A stretch of 64,000 nt of DNA from Truepera sp965215315. Its GTDB lineage: Bacteria > Deinococcota > Deinococci > Deinococcales > Trueperaceae. The translations under genes and the position numbers were made by a program. The notes below the pieces were generated by a model that worked only from the letters and a program-made list of their open reading frames with translations, searched no databases and was not told where the DNA came from. Where the stretch lies: positions 2,542,001 to 2,606,000 of the forward strand of contig CBDCDB010000008.1 in assembly GCA_965215315.1 (NCBI GenBank). Reading direction: 5' to 3'. This document shows positions 51,708 through 60,266 of the stretch, piece after piece. The first letter of the stretch is position 1; every line of letters starts with the position of its first letter.

Positions 51708-52832
51708 ATGAACGCGCACCGGGACGCTAATTTGAGGCTCGAGCGCTGCGTAGAAGAACTCTCGACCTTGAACGCTATCGGCGACATCTTAAACCGCGAG
51801 GCGGACTTTTCACGGGCGCTCACAGAAGCGCTGCAAAAACTCGTCGAACTGCTCTCTTTGCGTTCAGGTTGGGTGTTTTTAACACAGGTCGTGCAGGGCG
51901 ACCTGCATCAGGGAACGTTTACGGTTGCCGGAACGGTGGAGCTGCCGCCCGCGCTGAGCGAGAACGACAATGGGCCACTCTGCCAGGGTTCGTGCGACTG
52001 TCAGTGGCTTTTTCGGCAGGGGCAGCTTGACGTAGGCGTCAACATCGTTCACTGCAGCCGTCTAGAGGCTGCTACGGGCGATAAGGGGGGGCTCGAGCTA
52101 CACGCCAGCGTGCCGCTGTTGGGCCGCGCGGGGCCGGTCGGGATTCTCAACTTGGCAGCGGCGGGGCGGGAGATATTCGACGCGGAAACGCTCACCTTTT
52201 TGACGGCGGTCGGGCGGCAGCTCGGAACGGCCTTTGAACGGGCCGCGCTCCTTAGCGCCCGCAGCGAAGCGGCGCAGCATTTGGCCGTGTTAGAAGAGCG
52301 GCAACGGTTTGCCGCCGAGATGCACGATTCGGTGTCGCAGCTGCTGTTCGCTGCTGAACTGGCGCTGCAAACGGGTGCGTCGGCAAAGGCCGGAAACCTA
52401 GTGGCAGACGCGCAGAACGAACTGCGGGCGCTCGTCGAGGTGCTGCGCCCTGCCGACCTTTCGGGTGGACTAAAAGGGGCGCTGGTGCGGCTTGCCGAAC
52501 GTACTGAAGGTCTCGTTACGGTTCAACTCGCGGCGCACCCGCCGCCGCTCCCGCCCGAACACGCCGAAACCCTCTACCGGGCCGCGCAAGAGGGCGTTCA
52601 CAACGCGCTCAAGCACGCGCACGCAACCCGGCTTTGGCTCCGCTGTGAGGCTGTTTCAGGGAGCGTACAGCTGAGTGTTGAAGATGACGGCGTAGGACTA
52701 CCGGATACGCTGACCGAAGGGTTCGGCCTCCGCAGTTTACGGCGACGCGCTGAGATTTTGAACGGCACGCTGAGGCTGGCAGCAAGAAATCCGCGTGGGA
52801 CTCAGCTCGAGCTGGAGCTGCCTCTTGGCTAA
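51708..52832 (+). CDS. GAF-domain sensor histidine kinase (NarL-type)
   Basis: A 374-residue cytoplasmic kinase. A GAF domain (about residues 20-185) contains a cysteine cluster C-Q-G-S-C-D-C-Q plus a later I-V-H-C, which could bind an iron-sulfur cluster. The dimerisation/phospho-acceptor helix is R-Q-R-F-A-A-E-M-H-D-S-V-S-Q-L-L (HisKA_3), and the ATPase part has G-V-H-N-A-L-K-H-A, D-D-G-V-G-L and G-F-G-L-R-S-L. There is no membrane segment. It overlaps the response regulator gene and probably phosphorylates its product. A redox or oxygen signal is inferred from the cysteines. Confidence 0.9.
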   Translation: MNAHRDANLRLERCVEELSTLNAIGDILNREADFSRALTEALQKLVELLSLRSGWVFLTQVVQGDLHQGTFTVAGTVELPPALSENDNGPLCQGSCDCQWLFRQGQLDVGVNIVHCSRLEAATGDKGGLELHASVPLLGRAGPVGILNLAAAGREIFDAETLTFLTAVGRQLGTAFERAALLSARSEAAQHLAVLEERQRFAAEMHDSVSQLLFAAELALQTGASAKAGNLVADAQNELRALVEVLRPADLSGGLKGALVRLAERTEGLVTVQLAAHPPPLPPEHAETLYRAAQEGVHNALKHAHATRLWLRCEAVSGSVQLSVEDDGVGLPDTLTEGFGLRSLRRRAEILNGTLRLAARNPRGTQLELELPLG

Positions 52833-53436
52833 GCTGCTGCTGGTTGACGACCATCCGATTGTCCGCGAAGGTCTCCGGGCGTATCTGTCTTTGCAAGCTG
52901 AGCTTACGGTCGTCGGTGAGGCCGAAAGTGCCTCCGAAGCTCTGGGACTGCTCCATCAGACCGACCCTGACCTAATCTTGTTAGATGTGCAGCTCGAGGG
53001 TGAGAACGGTTTGTCCCTCTTGGCAGAGCTTAAGGAACGGGAAGCTCCACCTAAAGTCTTGCTCCTCACCAGCTTTTTAGATGAAGACTACTTACGTGAA
53101 GCGCTCCGTTTGGGCGCTGCTGGCTACCTGCTTAAACGTGCGGGGCAGGGGACGCTACTAAACGGCATCCGGGCGGCCCTGCGTGGTGAGCGGCCCCTCG
53201 ACCCGGCAGCGGCGGCGCTGTTACCGACCCTGCAAGACGACCCCTCAAAACGCCTGACGCCGCGTGAACACACTGTTCTAGAGTTGCTCGCCGAAGGCTT
53301 GTCAAATAAAGCCGTCGCCAAACGCTTGGATGTGGGCGAAAAGACCGTGAAAACCCATGTGAGCAGTGTGCTGGCGAAGCTAGGCGTCAAAGACCGGACG
53401 CAAGCGGCGCTTTACGCACAGTCGCGGCGGCTCTGA
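52825..53436 (+). CDS. NarL/FixJ-family response regulator
   Basis: A 203-residue regulator. The receiver has D-D near the start, the phospho-acceptor D54 in L-I-L-L-D-V-Q, and K in L-L-K-R-A. The output is a LuxR-type helix-turn-helix: L-T-P-R-E-H-T-V-L-E-L-L-A then A-V-A-K-R-L-D-V-G-E-K-T-V-K-T-H-V. TTG 52825 is taken as the start because it fits the receiver N-terminus and overlaps the kinase stop; GTG 52795 is an alternative. Target genes are unknown. Confidence 0.9.
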   Translation: MAKLLLVDDHPIVREGLRAYLSLQAELTVVGEAESASEALGLLHQTDPDLILLDVQLEGENGLSLLAELKEREAPPKVLLLTSFLDEDYLREALRLGAAGYLLKRAGQGTLLNGIRAALRGERPLDPAAAALLPTLQDDPSKRLTPREHTVLELLAEGLSNKAVAKRLDVGEKTVKTHVSSVLAKLGVKDRTQAALYAQSRRL

Positions 53437-53448
53437 ACATGAACGGGT

Positions 53449-54493
53449 CTACGAGACCGCCGCACGCCACTCTTTTAGCAGAGTCGCTTCACGTTCACGG
53501 GTAAGTCCGGCTTTGAGCGGCTCGTCAGAATTGCGGGTCTGGTCCCAAGTGAAAATATCTTTGATGGTTTCTTCGGGCGGCCTAAACGTCAACCCGTTCT
53601 GCAAAGCTTTCTGGGCGTTGAGGTCGTAAAACCCTTCCCAACCCGGCATCCCTTCGACCGGGTGCCACGGCATCAGTTCGCCAGCCTCGAGACCCCGCCC
53701 CAGCAAAAAGTCATTCTTGACCCACACCAGTTCGGCGTCTGAATTGAGGGTAGTTCGGCAGGTCTCGAGCACCTCCCCAAAGGTCAGTGTATGGTCGGGG
53801 CCGGTCGCGTTAAACGTACCTGTGAGCTTGTTTACAGCCGCCTTCAATAACCACGCGGCGAGGTCTCGAGCGTCAATGAACTGCACAACCTGCTCAGGCT
53901 GACCCGGCGCGAGAACTTGAGTTTCCAGTTCCTTATCCGCCAAACCGATACGCCTCACCCAATAGGTCAAACGGTCGGTGTAGTCGTGAGGGCCAACGAC
54001 CAAGCCGGGGCGCACGATTAGAGCTTCGGGAAAGAACGTCTTTACAGCCTCTTCACACCTAACCTTGAGCGGGCCGTAAAGCTCACTGTAAGCCGCGCCG
54101 GTACCGTCACGCTGAGCCGCCTCGACCGTAGCGACCTCTTCGTCGGTCATGGTGCTGACAGGATAAGTTTCGCTCAGATCGAACCGTGCGAAATCTTGAT
54201 AAACCGATATGGTCGAGACAAAGGTGTAATGTTCGACTGCATCCTGAAGCATTTCTGCAGTTCGTGCCACGGCTCCGGGTGTATAGGCGCTTACGTCAAC
54301 CACGGCGTCCCACGTTCTGCCTGCCAAAGCGCTCACGTTACTGTATCTGTCCCCTACCAACGTCTCGACCTTAAGAAAAAGCGTGACCACGCCGCCCCCG
54401 GTTAAATAGCGTTACCTCATGACCTGCTACGAGCGCCGTTTCGGTTAGGTGTCTACCGATAAACTGGGTACCGCCGAGGATCAGGAGCTTCAT
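53449..54493 (-). pseudogene. NAD-dependent epimerase/reductase with a one-base frameshift
   Basis: The first 34 codons from ATG 54493 give L-L-I-L-G-G-T-Q-F-I-G-R-H, a Rossmann start, and run to F-N-R-G-R-R-G-H-A-F-S-stop. The rest of the enzyme (53449-54390) is open in another frame, starting around L-K-V-E-T-L-V-G-D-R. The shift falls at a run of five A (plus strand 54376-54380); deleting one base restores a protein of about 347 residues. No other damage is visible, so this may be a very recent mutation, phase variation or a sequencing error. Confidence 0.8.
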
Positions 54494-54619
54494 GCTATTA
54501 ACCTGAGTTCGAGGTTTCTCCGGGGATAGGTTTTCCGCCCCTGACAGGTTTCCTCTCATAAGCTTAAGGCGTACCTATGACCAAAACGCTCGAGTACTTT
54601 CAAGAAACGGCGAAGTCGC

Positions 54620-54872
54620 AATCTTTGGGAAGGTTGTCAGTCACCGAAAGTACAGGATTTGCGTGCCGGACGTGAGAATAACTCCGAACTTGTATGTTGA
54701 GTGCGGGTCAAGAGTAAGGCCGACTCCGAACCTGAGCGTTTGAGCTCGTACCTGAGATAGGCCTGCTCAACCCATCACCAAGACTCCGAACCAGCATCCT
54801 GAGCCGTTAAGGCCGGATCTGCAAGTATGCGAGCGGTGGTGGCCTAGAGCCGGACCCAAGCTGGAGGACGAG
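54620..54872 (+). ncRNA. Probable IS110 bridge-RNA region
   Basis: The 250-bp non-coding stretch directly upstream of an IS110-type recombinase. In IS110-group elements a structured bridge RNA from this position pairs with target and donor DNA to guide recombination. Here ACTCCGAAC occurs three times (about 54676, 54723, 54783), twice followed by CCTGAGC-like sequence, the sort of repeated guide segment expected in two binding loops. Exact ends and structure are not determined. The 54494-54619 DNA shows no gene. Confidence 0.5.
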
Positions 54873-55826
54873 ATGACGTTTGTAGGCATCGACGTAAGCA
54901 AACTCAGCCTGGACGTGGCTGCACTCCTTGATACCGGTGAAATCCATCGGGGAAAGTTTGGTAACACCCCAGAAGGCCATCGTGAGCTGCTAACTTGGCT
55001 CGAATTCTTTCCGAACTGCCGTCTGGCCCTGGAAGCAACGGGCTCCTACCACCGGCGTCTTGCTGCGACCTTACAAGGCACTTACGTGAGCGTGAGCATC
55101 CTTAATCCAGCCCAGGTCAGCTATTTCATGAAGCGCCAGCACCGCCGTAACAAAACCGATAAAGCGGACGCCTTGTGGCTAGCGGTTTACGTCAAAGAGC
55201 GGCAACCTGCTCCCACCCTCGCCGTGAGTCCGCTACGGCAATCGCTCGCTCGGGAAATTCAGGCGCTAGCGAAGGACCTGACGCGACTCAAGAACCGGCT
55301 CGAGGCAGCCGAACATGGTCAGGTTCATCCCGAGGTGGTGACTTCCCTGAAGCGGCGCATGGCCTCACTAGCAGTAGAAAAGCAAGCCCTGGAGAATGAG
55401 CTCGAGCTGGAGACGAAGCGTTCGAACGAGCACGAACTCTTGTTGTTGACGAGCATTCCTGGGATTGGGATTCGGACTGCGTGTCTGCTCCTGGCAGAGT
55501 TAGGCTCGGTAGCGCGGTTTGCTACAGCACGCAAGCTAGTCGCCTTTGTTGGGCTGACACCTACCCAGTTTACCTCCGGTACGAGCGTGGCTCAACCAAG
55601 CCATATCTCACGCTTAGGTTCTGCCTACTTGCGGCATATCTTGTACATGCCGTGCCTCGCAGCTATTCGTTTTAATCCTGTCGTTAAGGACTTCTTTGAA
55701 CGTCTGGTGAGGCATGGTAAACATAAAAAGGCGGCGGTGGTAGCATGTATGGCTAAACTGCTAAGGATGATCTTTGGCGTGCTTACGCACAGGAAACCCT
55801 TCCAGCCAACTTCAGTTCAAGCTTGA
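54873..55826 (+). CDS. IS110-family transposase (DEDD recombinase)
   Basis: A 317-residue recombinase. The N-terminal RuvC-like DEDD domain has V-G-I-D-V-S-K, L-E-A-T-G-S-Y and N-K-T-D-K-A-D-A. A coiled coil (about residues 135-185) links to the C-terminal Tnp_20 domain with S-I-P-G-I-G and L-V-A-F-V-G-L-T-P, then S-G-T-S and L-R-H-I-L-Y. No inverted repeats flank it, as usual for IS110. It appears intact and has a GGAGGACGAG ribosome site. The element probably spans about 54620-55860. Confidence 0.92.
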   Translation: MTFVGIDVSKLSLDVAALLDTGEIHRGKFGNTPEGHRELLTWLEFFPNCRLALEATGSYHRRLAATLQGTYVSVSILNPAQVSYFMKRQHRRNKTDKADALWLAVYVKERQPAPTLAVSPLRQSLAREIQALAKDLTRLKNRLEAAEHGQVHPEVVTSLKRRMASLAVEKQALENELELETKRSNEHELLLLTSIPGIGIRTACLLLAELGSVARFATARKLVAFVGLTPTQFTSGTSVAQPSHISRLGSAYLRHILYMPCLAAIRFNPVVKDFFERLVRHGKHKKAAVVACMAKLLRMIFGVLTHRKPFQPTSVQA

Positions 55827-55969
55827 CAAATCAACACAGCATCTCGGGTTATTAGTTTGACATGCTGTTCAGGTTGATCTGACTACGAAACTGGGTTGAG
55901 CCCCGAGTACCCCTGAAAAAGAACCGCCGACGCACGCTTTACAGCGGAGTCGGCGCAGCACACTACCGG

Positions 55970-56443
55970 CTAGGCGACGAACTCGAGCTTCAAAGACGTA
56001 TCGTCCACCTCGCGCTCTTCAGAGGCGCAAATAAGCCGCGCGTCCGCACCGTAACGCGTCCGCATCATCATCACGACGCTTTCAATCGGAGCCTGCGTGC
56101 GGGTCAAAAAGTCGCCGTTTAGGTAAACCTCTTTGTCCATCATCAGTTCCGGGGCAGCCAAACTAAACGATTCGTTGAGCTGCTCCAAAGCGCCTTGCGC
56201 CCTAGCCACCACGTCACTCAGGTCGCGGTGCAACGAAAAAAACGAGATAATGCGTTCGCGCTCCCCTTCGGTCATGTATTTCGCCGAGTATGAGCCGGTC
56301 AGCTGGTGCAGAAGTTTTTGGTACTGTGTGGGTGTAAGTTCCAACTCGTCGCGGAGCGCGTGAATCGCCCCGAGCTGCGCTAAATAGTGCGGATAGTCTT
56401 GTTTCAGGCCACGGGGCGGGTGGTCTTGGAGGATCTGTTCCAT
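55970..56443 (-). CDS. Hypothetical protein, 157 residues, from a probable leaderless mRNA
   Basis: I do not recognise a family. From ATG 56443 the product is soluble and largely helical, beginning M-E-Q-I-L-Q-D-H-P-P-R-G. It has L-T-P-T-Q-Y-Q-K-L-L-H-Q-L, M-T-E-G-E-R-E-R-I-I-S-F-F and a C-terminal part with R-T-Q-A-P-I-E-S-V-V-M-M-M. The upstream promoter has its -10 box seven bases before the ATG, so the longer frame to 56494 would run through the promoter and is rejected. A near-perfect operator overlaps the -35 box, indicating tight regulation. Confidence 0.7.
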   Translation of the reverse strand: MEQILQDHPPRGLKQDYPHYLAQLGAIHALRDELELTPTQYQKLLHQLTGSYSAKYMTEGERERIISFFSLHRDLSDVVARAQGALEQLNESFSLAAPELMMDKEVYLNGDFLTRTQAPIESVVMMMRTRYGADARLICASEEREVDDTSLKLEFVA

Positions 56444-56450
56444 AAAGTCA

Positions 56451-56483
56451 AGTATACACCAAACTACCTTAATTGTTAAGGTA
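56451..56483 (-). promoter_or_regulatory. Promoter with overlapping palindromic operator
   Basis: Minus strand: TTAACA (56479-56474), 17 bases, TATACT (56456-56451), then seven bases to the ATG. TACCTTAA-TTG-TTAAGGTA (56465-56483) is a perfect 8-bp-arm palindrome across the -35 box. Repression by a small dimeric regulator is the simplest reading; the regulator is not identified. Confidence 0.75.
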
Positions 56484-56603
56484 TCAGATGACATTTTGGC
56501 AACCGTTCGGCGTTACAGAAGCTGCGTCTGTGACGAGGTTTACCCGCTTTGAAAAAGGGCTATAAAATACGTTTTTCTGTGCGTGTTTTGTGGCCCTCGA
56601 GTC

Positions 56604-59069
56604 CTAGCTTCGGCGAATCTGCTCCGTCCATGTTTCCCTCAAGGTAAACGACGCTTTACCCCGAATATCGTCCGACGACGCGCCGATTAGAACCTCGAAT
56701 ATACCTTTTTCGGCGACCCAAGCATTCTGCTCTTCGTCAAAATAGGCCAGCGCCCGCATGTTCAGGCTGAACGTCGCAGCTTTCGTTTCGCCCGGTTCTA
56801 GAGCCACCTTAACAAACCCCTTCAGTTCTTTTTCGGGGCGTTCCACGCTTGCCTCAACATCCTTGACATAAAGCTGAAGGGTTTCTTGTCCCACGCGGTC
56901 GCCGCTATTTGTAACGGGAACACTGACTTTTACGGTGCTACCTGCCCCTAACGTGTCCGCCGAAAGCGTCACGTCGCCGTATTCAAACGTCGTGTAGGAC
57001 AAACCAAAGCCAAAGGGGAAGAGCGGCTTGACGCCCTCACGTTCAAAGTGCCGGTAGCCGATAGAGATGCCCTCGCGGTAAAAAACCTGCCCGTTTTCAC
57101 CCGGATAAGTAGACGCTCGCCCGTCTATCACCGGCGAGTCCGAAAGCTCTGCTGGAAACGTCTGCGGCAGTTTGCCCGATGGGTTGACCTTACCCAGCAG
57201 CACATCCGCCGCTGCATTGCCGCACTCCTGACCGGGATACCAGAGTTGCACCACGGCGGCAACCTCAATTAGCCACGGCATCGTCACCGGAGAGCCGGTT
57301 TGCAAGAGCACGACGGTGTTCGGGTTGGCTGCCGCAACCCGGCTGACTAACGCGTTTTGTTCGCCCACCAGTTCCATATCCGCGCGGTCGTTGCCCTCGG
57401 TTTCCCACTCGCCGTTAAGCCCGACGCAAACGATAGCTACGTCCGAGTCGGCAGCTAGCGCTGCGGCGCGGTCTAGGGCGTCGTCTGGAAGCGGCTTAAA
57501 CATGCCCACACGAACGGCTGAGAGGCCGAAGCCACCGGCAGCTTTGGGGGCGAACTCGAGCCTCATTTCATGGTCGCCCGCTGCCAGTCTCACCTGCCCC
57601 AGTTTTTGTTCACTCCCCTCCCCAAAAAAGGCGTCACCCTGCGTCCAGCCGTCCCAATTGTCTACGACCAGTTCACCGTCTACCAACAACCGGCTCAGCC
57701 CCGCACTTACCAGGTCGAACTGATACTCGCCCGCAGCGTCTACCTTAAACGTCCCGCTAAAACGTGCAGAAAAATTATCCTGTTCGACGCCGTGCCCAAC
57801 CGCCTCAAACCACATCAGCTGCCCGTCCGGGTTGGTCGTTTCATAAATCACTTCGCCGGAAGGCTCAGGGGCGTTGAAGTACTCAACGTTGAGCGGCCCT
57901 GTTAGCTGCTCAGCCAAAAGCGGCAGCCATTTGTGGTTTGTACAGCCGAGTTCATAGCCCAGCTCGGTGTCATCCAACTGCTCTTTGAGCCCGTCAAACG
58001 GCGAGACCCGGTAGTGCGCGTTGACCTGAGCGCTGCCGCCGCCCATAATTTGCGCGGTTCTGGCGTCCGGCCCAACGATAGCAACCTTTTTTAGAGCGCT
58101 CTTGTCGAGTGGCAAGACGCCACTGTTTTTAAGCAGCACTGCGCCTTCCGCCCCGGCCCGCCGGATAAGTGTGCGGTGTTCGGGTTTATCTTCAGCCTTT
58201 TCTTCAGGGATGTCGGGATTCTCAAATGCGCCCACACGCTCAAAAAGTTTCAAGAGCCGTTCACTGCTCCTCTTTACGGCTTCAGGGTCGGCAGAACCGT
58301 TTTCCACTGCCTCCAGGAGTTTCTCGCCGCGGTAGAGGGCCGGGCCGGGCATCTCGAGGTCTAACCCGGTGTTCACTGAAGGTGCCGTGCTGTGCGTTGC
58401 AAACCAGTCGGACATGACCAACCCGTCAAAGCCCCACTCATCTCGCAAAATCTCGCTCAGGAGCCGTTGGTTTTCGCTCGTATAGGTGCCGCCAAGCTTG
58501 TTGTATGAGCACATCACCGCCCATACGCCCGCCTTGACCGCCGCCTCGAACGGCAACAGATAAAGCTCCCGGAGCGCCCGTTCGGAAATTTCAGAGCTGA
58601 TAGTCATCCGCTCAAACTCGGACTCGTTACCGACGAAGTGCTTGAGGGTCGCGCTGACACCCCGGCTCTGCAACCCCACGATATACGACACGCCGAGCCA
58701 CGCCGTTAAAAACGGGTCTTCGGAATAGCACTCGAAGTTGCGCCCGTTGAGTGCGCCCCGGTGCAAGTTTACGGTTGGAGCCAGTAAAACCCTGGCCCCT
58801 TTAGAATACGCCTCTTCTGCCAGCGCCTGACCGACCTCTTCTAAAAGTGCCGTATCCCAGCTTGCGGCGAGCGCAATCCCGGCGGGGAAACACGCGGCGC
58901 TCACCCCACCGACGAGCGCCCCGCCGCCCCGCGCTCCGTTGGGGCCGTCCGTAACCTTGACTGCCGGAACGCCCGCACGCGGAACCGGAACCGTCAGCCA
59001 GAACGAATCTCCGGCGAGGAGCGAAACCTGCTCTTCTAAGCTGAGCGCTTCAAGTGCTGCCCTGTCCAT
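56604..59069 (-). CDS. GH3 beta-glucosidase with PA14 domain
   Basis: An 821-residue glycoside hydrolase. The GH3 barrel carries K-H-F at residues 143-145 and the nucleophile D221 in G-L-V-M-S-D-W. The second GH3 domain is split by a PA14 insert (about residues 390-530), which often narrows substrate choice to short oligosaccharides. A C-terminal fibronectin-III-like domain closes the protein. There is no signal peptide, so it hydrolyses imported beta-glucosides in the cytoplasm. It stands alone. Confidence 0.93.
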   Translation of the reverse strand: MDRAALEALSLEEQVSLLAGDSFWLTVPVPRAGVPAVKVTDGPNGARGGGALVGGVSAACFPAGIALAASWDTALLEEVGQALAEEAYSKGARVLLAPTVNLHRGALNGRNFECYSEDPFLTAWLGVSYIVGLQSRGVSATLKHFVGNESEFERMTISSEISERALRELYLLPFEAAVKAGVWAVMCSYNKLGGTYTSENQRLLSEILRDEWGFDGLVMSDWFATHSTAPSVNTGLDLEMPGPALYRGEKLLEAVENGSADPEAVKRSSERLLKLFERVGAFENPDIPEEKAEDKPEHRTLIRRAGAEGAVLLKNSGVLPLDKSALKKVAIVGPDARTAQIMGGGSAQVNAHYRVSPFDGLKEQLDDTELGYELGCTNHKWLPLLAEQLTGPLNVEYFNAPEPSGEVIYETTNPDGQLMWFEAVGHGVEQDNFSARFSGTFKVDAAGEYQFDLVSAGLSRLLVDGELVVDNWDGWTQGDAFFGEGSEQKLGQVRLAAGDHEMRLEFAPKAAGGFGLSAVRVGMFKPLPDDALDRAAALAADSDVAIVCVGLNGEWETEGNDRADMELVGEQNALVSRVAAANPNTVVLLQTGSPVTMPWLIEVAAVVQLWYPGQECGNAAADVLLGKVNPSGKLPQTFPAELSDSPVIDGRASTYPGENGQVFYREGISIGYRHFEREGVKPLFPFGFGLSYTTFEYGDVTLSADTLGAGSTVKVSVPVTNSGDRVGQETLQLYVKDVEASVERPEKELKGFVKVALEPGETKAATFSLNMRALAYFDEEQNAWVAEKGIFEVLIGASSDDIRGKASFTLRETWTEQIRRS

Positions 59070-59208
59070 CGGTACCTCTTTCTACAAACCGCTACGTGAC
59101 TGCTGGGTGTGGCGGAAAGTTGAATCCATTTTACGGGGTACAGAGTGGTGAAAGAACAAAAGGCGAACGAATGAGCAGCAAGTAAACAGCAAAACTATGA
59201 TAGCTGTG

Positions 59209-59234
59209 ACGCTTGGGATTCAAACCCCAAGCGT
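59209..59234. terminator. Hairpin downstream of the zinc peptidase gene
   Basis: ACGCTTGGG and CCCAAGCGT form a 9-bp stem with an eight-base loop. There is no strong T run, so termination efficiency is uncertain; it may instead protect mRNA ends. No gene is seen in 59070-59348. Confidence 0.5.
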
Positions 59235-59348
59235 TCAGCTCAAGAGTAAGGCTTGGAGGGTGCGCCTCATACTTTTAAGCGAGGCGCAGCAGGCAGCGTC
59301 AGCTACAACTTCAAACTGGTGAGGAATGTTCACTACCGGAAACAGACT

Positions 59349-60011
59349 CTACTCTTCGCCGCCCATAAATATACCAAGGTAGTAGAGCAAGTAGGCGACC
59401 GACGCGGCGGCGGCAGCGACGTAGGTCAGGGCAGCCGCGTTCAAGACTTGTCTCGAGCCCCCCTTATCCTTTGCAGTGACGAGACCGAGACGCTCGAGCT
59501 GCAGCATCGCCCGGCGGCTCGCGTCGAACTCGACCGGCAACGTCACAAACTGGAACACAACTGCGGCTCCGAAGAGCAAGATACCGAGCTGAACCATACC
59601 CGTTACGCCTATAACAGCTCCTAAAATGACCAGCCACGGGCCGAAGTTCGACCCGATGCCCGCCACCGGGACCAGAGTTGAGCGCCACACAAGAGGCTTG
59701 TAAGCTTGTGCGTGCTGCAACGCGTGGCCTACCTCGTGGGCGGCTACCGCGACCCCAGCTACGCCCTTACCCTGATAGTTAGTTTCTGAAAGCCGCACCA
59801 CCCGCGCGCTCGGGTCGTAGTGGTCGGAAAGCTGCCCCGGCACCGCCTCAACTTGTACATTTTGCAAGCTGTTCGCGTCCAAGATAGCTCTAGCGGTTTC
59901 TGCGCCGGTCAGTCCGGCAGTTGACGGAACCCCCTGCCATTTCCCGTAGGTACGGCGCAAATAGAATTGCACAAGCAAGGTGACAGCTAAGGTGACGATA
60001 AAAAGTAGCAC
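59349..60011 (-). CDS. YugP-like membrane zinc metallopeptidase
   Basis: A 220-residue protein with one N-terminal and several C-terminal hydrophobic segments. The zinc motif H-E-V-G-H is at residues 92-96, preceded by V-A-V-A-A and followed by A-L-Q-H-A, as in neutral zinc metallopeptidase family 2 (YugP). The substrate is unknown; the active site probably faces the cytoplasm or membrane surface. Start GTG 60011 with AAGGAG. The upstream zinc-ribbon gene ends nine bases before and is probably co-transcribed. Confidence 0.9.
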   Translation of the reverse strand: MLLFIVTLAVTLLVQFYLRRTYGKWQGVPSTAGLTGAETARAILDANSLQNVQVEAVPGQLSDHYDPSARVVRLSETNYQGKGVAGVAVAAHEVGHALQHAQAYKPLVWRSTLVPVAGIGSNFGPWLVILGAVIGVTGMVQLGILLFGAAVVFQFVTLPVEFDASRRAMLQLERLGLVTAKDKGGSRQVLNAAALTYVAAAAASVAYLLYYLGIFMGGEE

Positions 60012-60020
60012 AGTTCTCCT

Positions 60021-60245
60021 TTATTCGAAAAAATCTTGCAGGCTAGGGCGCTTGCGTTTGTATGTCCCTTTGCGTTCGTAGTTCACGACAGCGTCGTCGG
60101 GGATGTGAAGTTGCTCGAGCAATTTGTCGAGTTCCCCCCGGTCGAGCCAGACCCCGCGGCACTTGGGGCACACGTCGATAAGCACCTCGTCGCGCACAAC
60201 CTCGTGCATCGCGCTACCGTCTTTCGGACACTTTAGTAAAGACAT
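60021..60245 (-). CDS. Small TFIIB-type zinc-ribbon protein
   Basis: A 74-residue protein with C-P-K-D-G and C-P-K-C-R-G-V-W-L-D-R-G-E-L, the zf-TFIIB (YjdM-like) zinc ribbon found in many bacteria. It has a basic tail (Y-K-R-K-R-P-S). Role unknown; membrane or envelope stress functions have been suggested for similar proteins by gene neighbourhood only. Good Shine-Dalgarno AGGAGAG. It lies between terC and the zinc peptidase gene on the same strand. Confidence 0.9.
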   Translation of the reverse strand: MSLLKCPKDGSAMHEVVRDEVLIDVCPKCRGVWLDRGELDKLLEQLHIPDDAVVNYERKGTYKRKRPSLQDFFE

Positions 60246-60266
60246 TTTACTCTCCTGTTTGTGACG

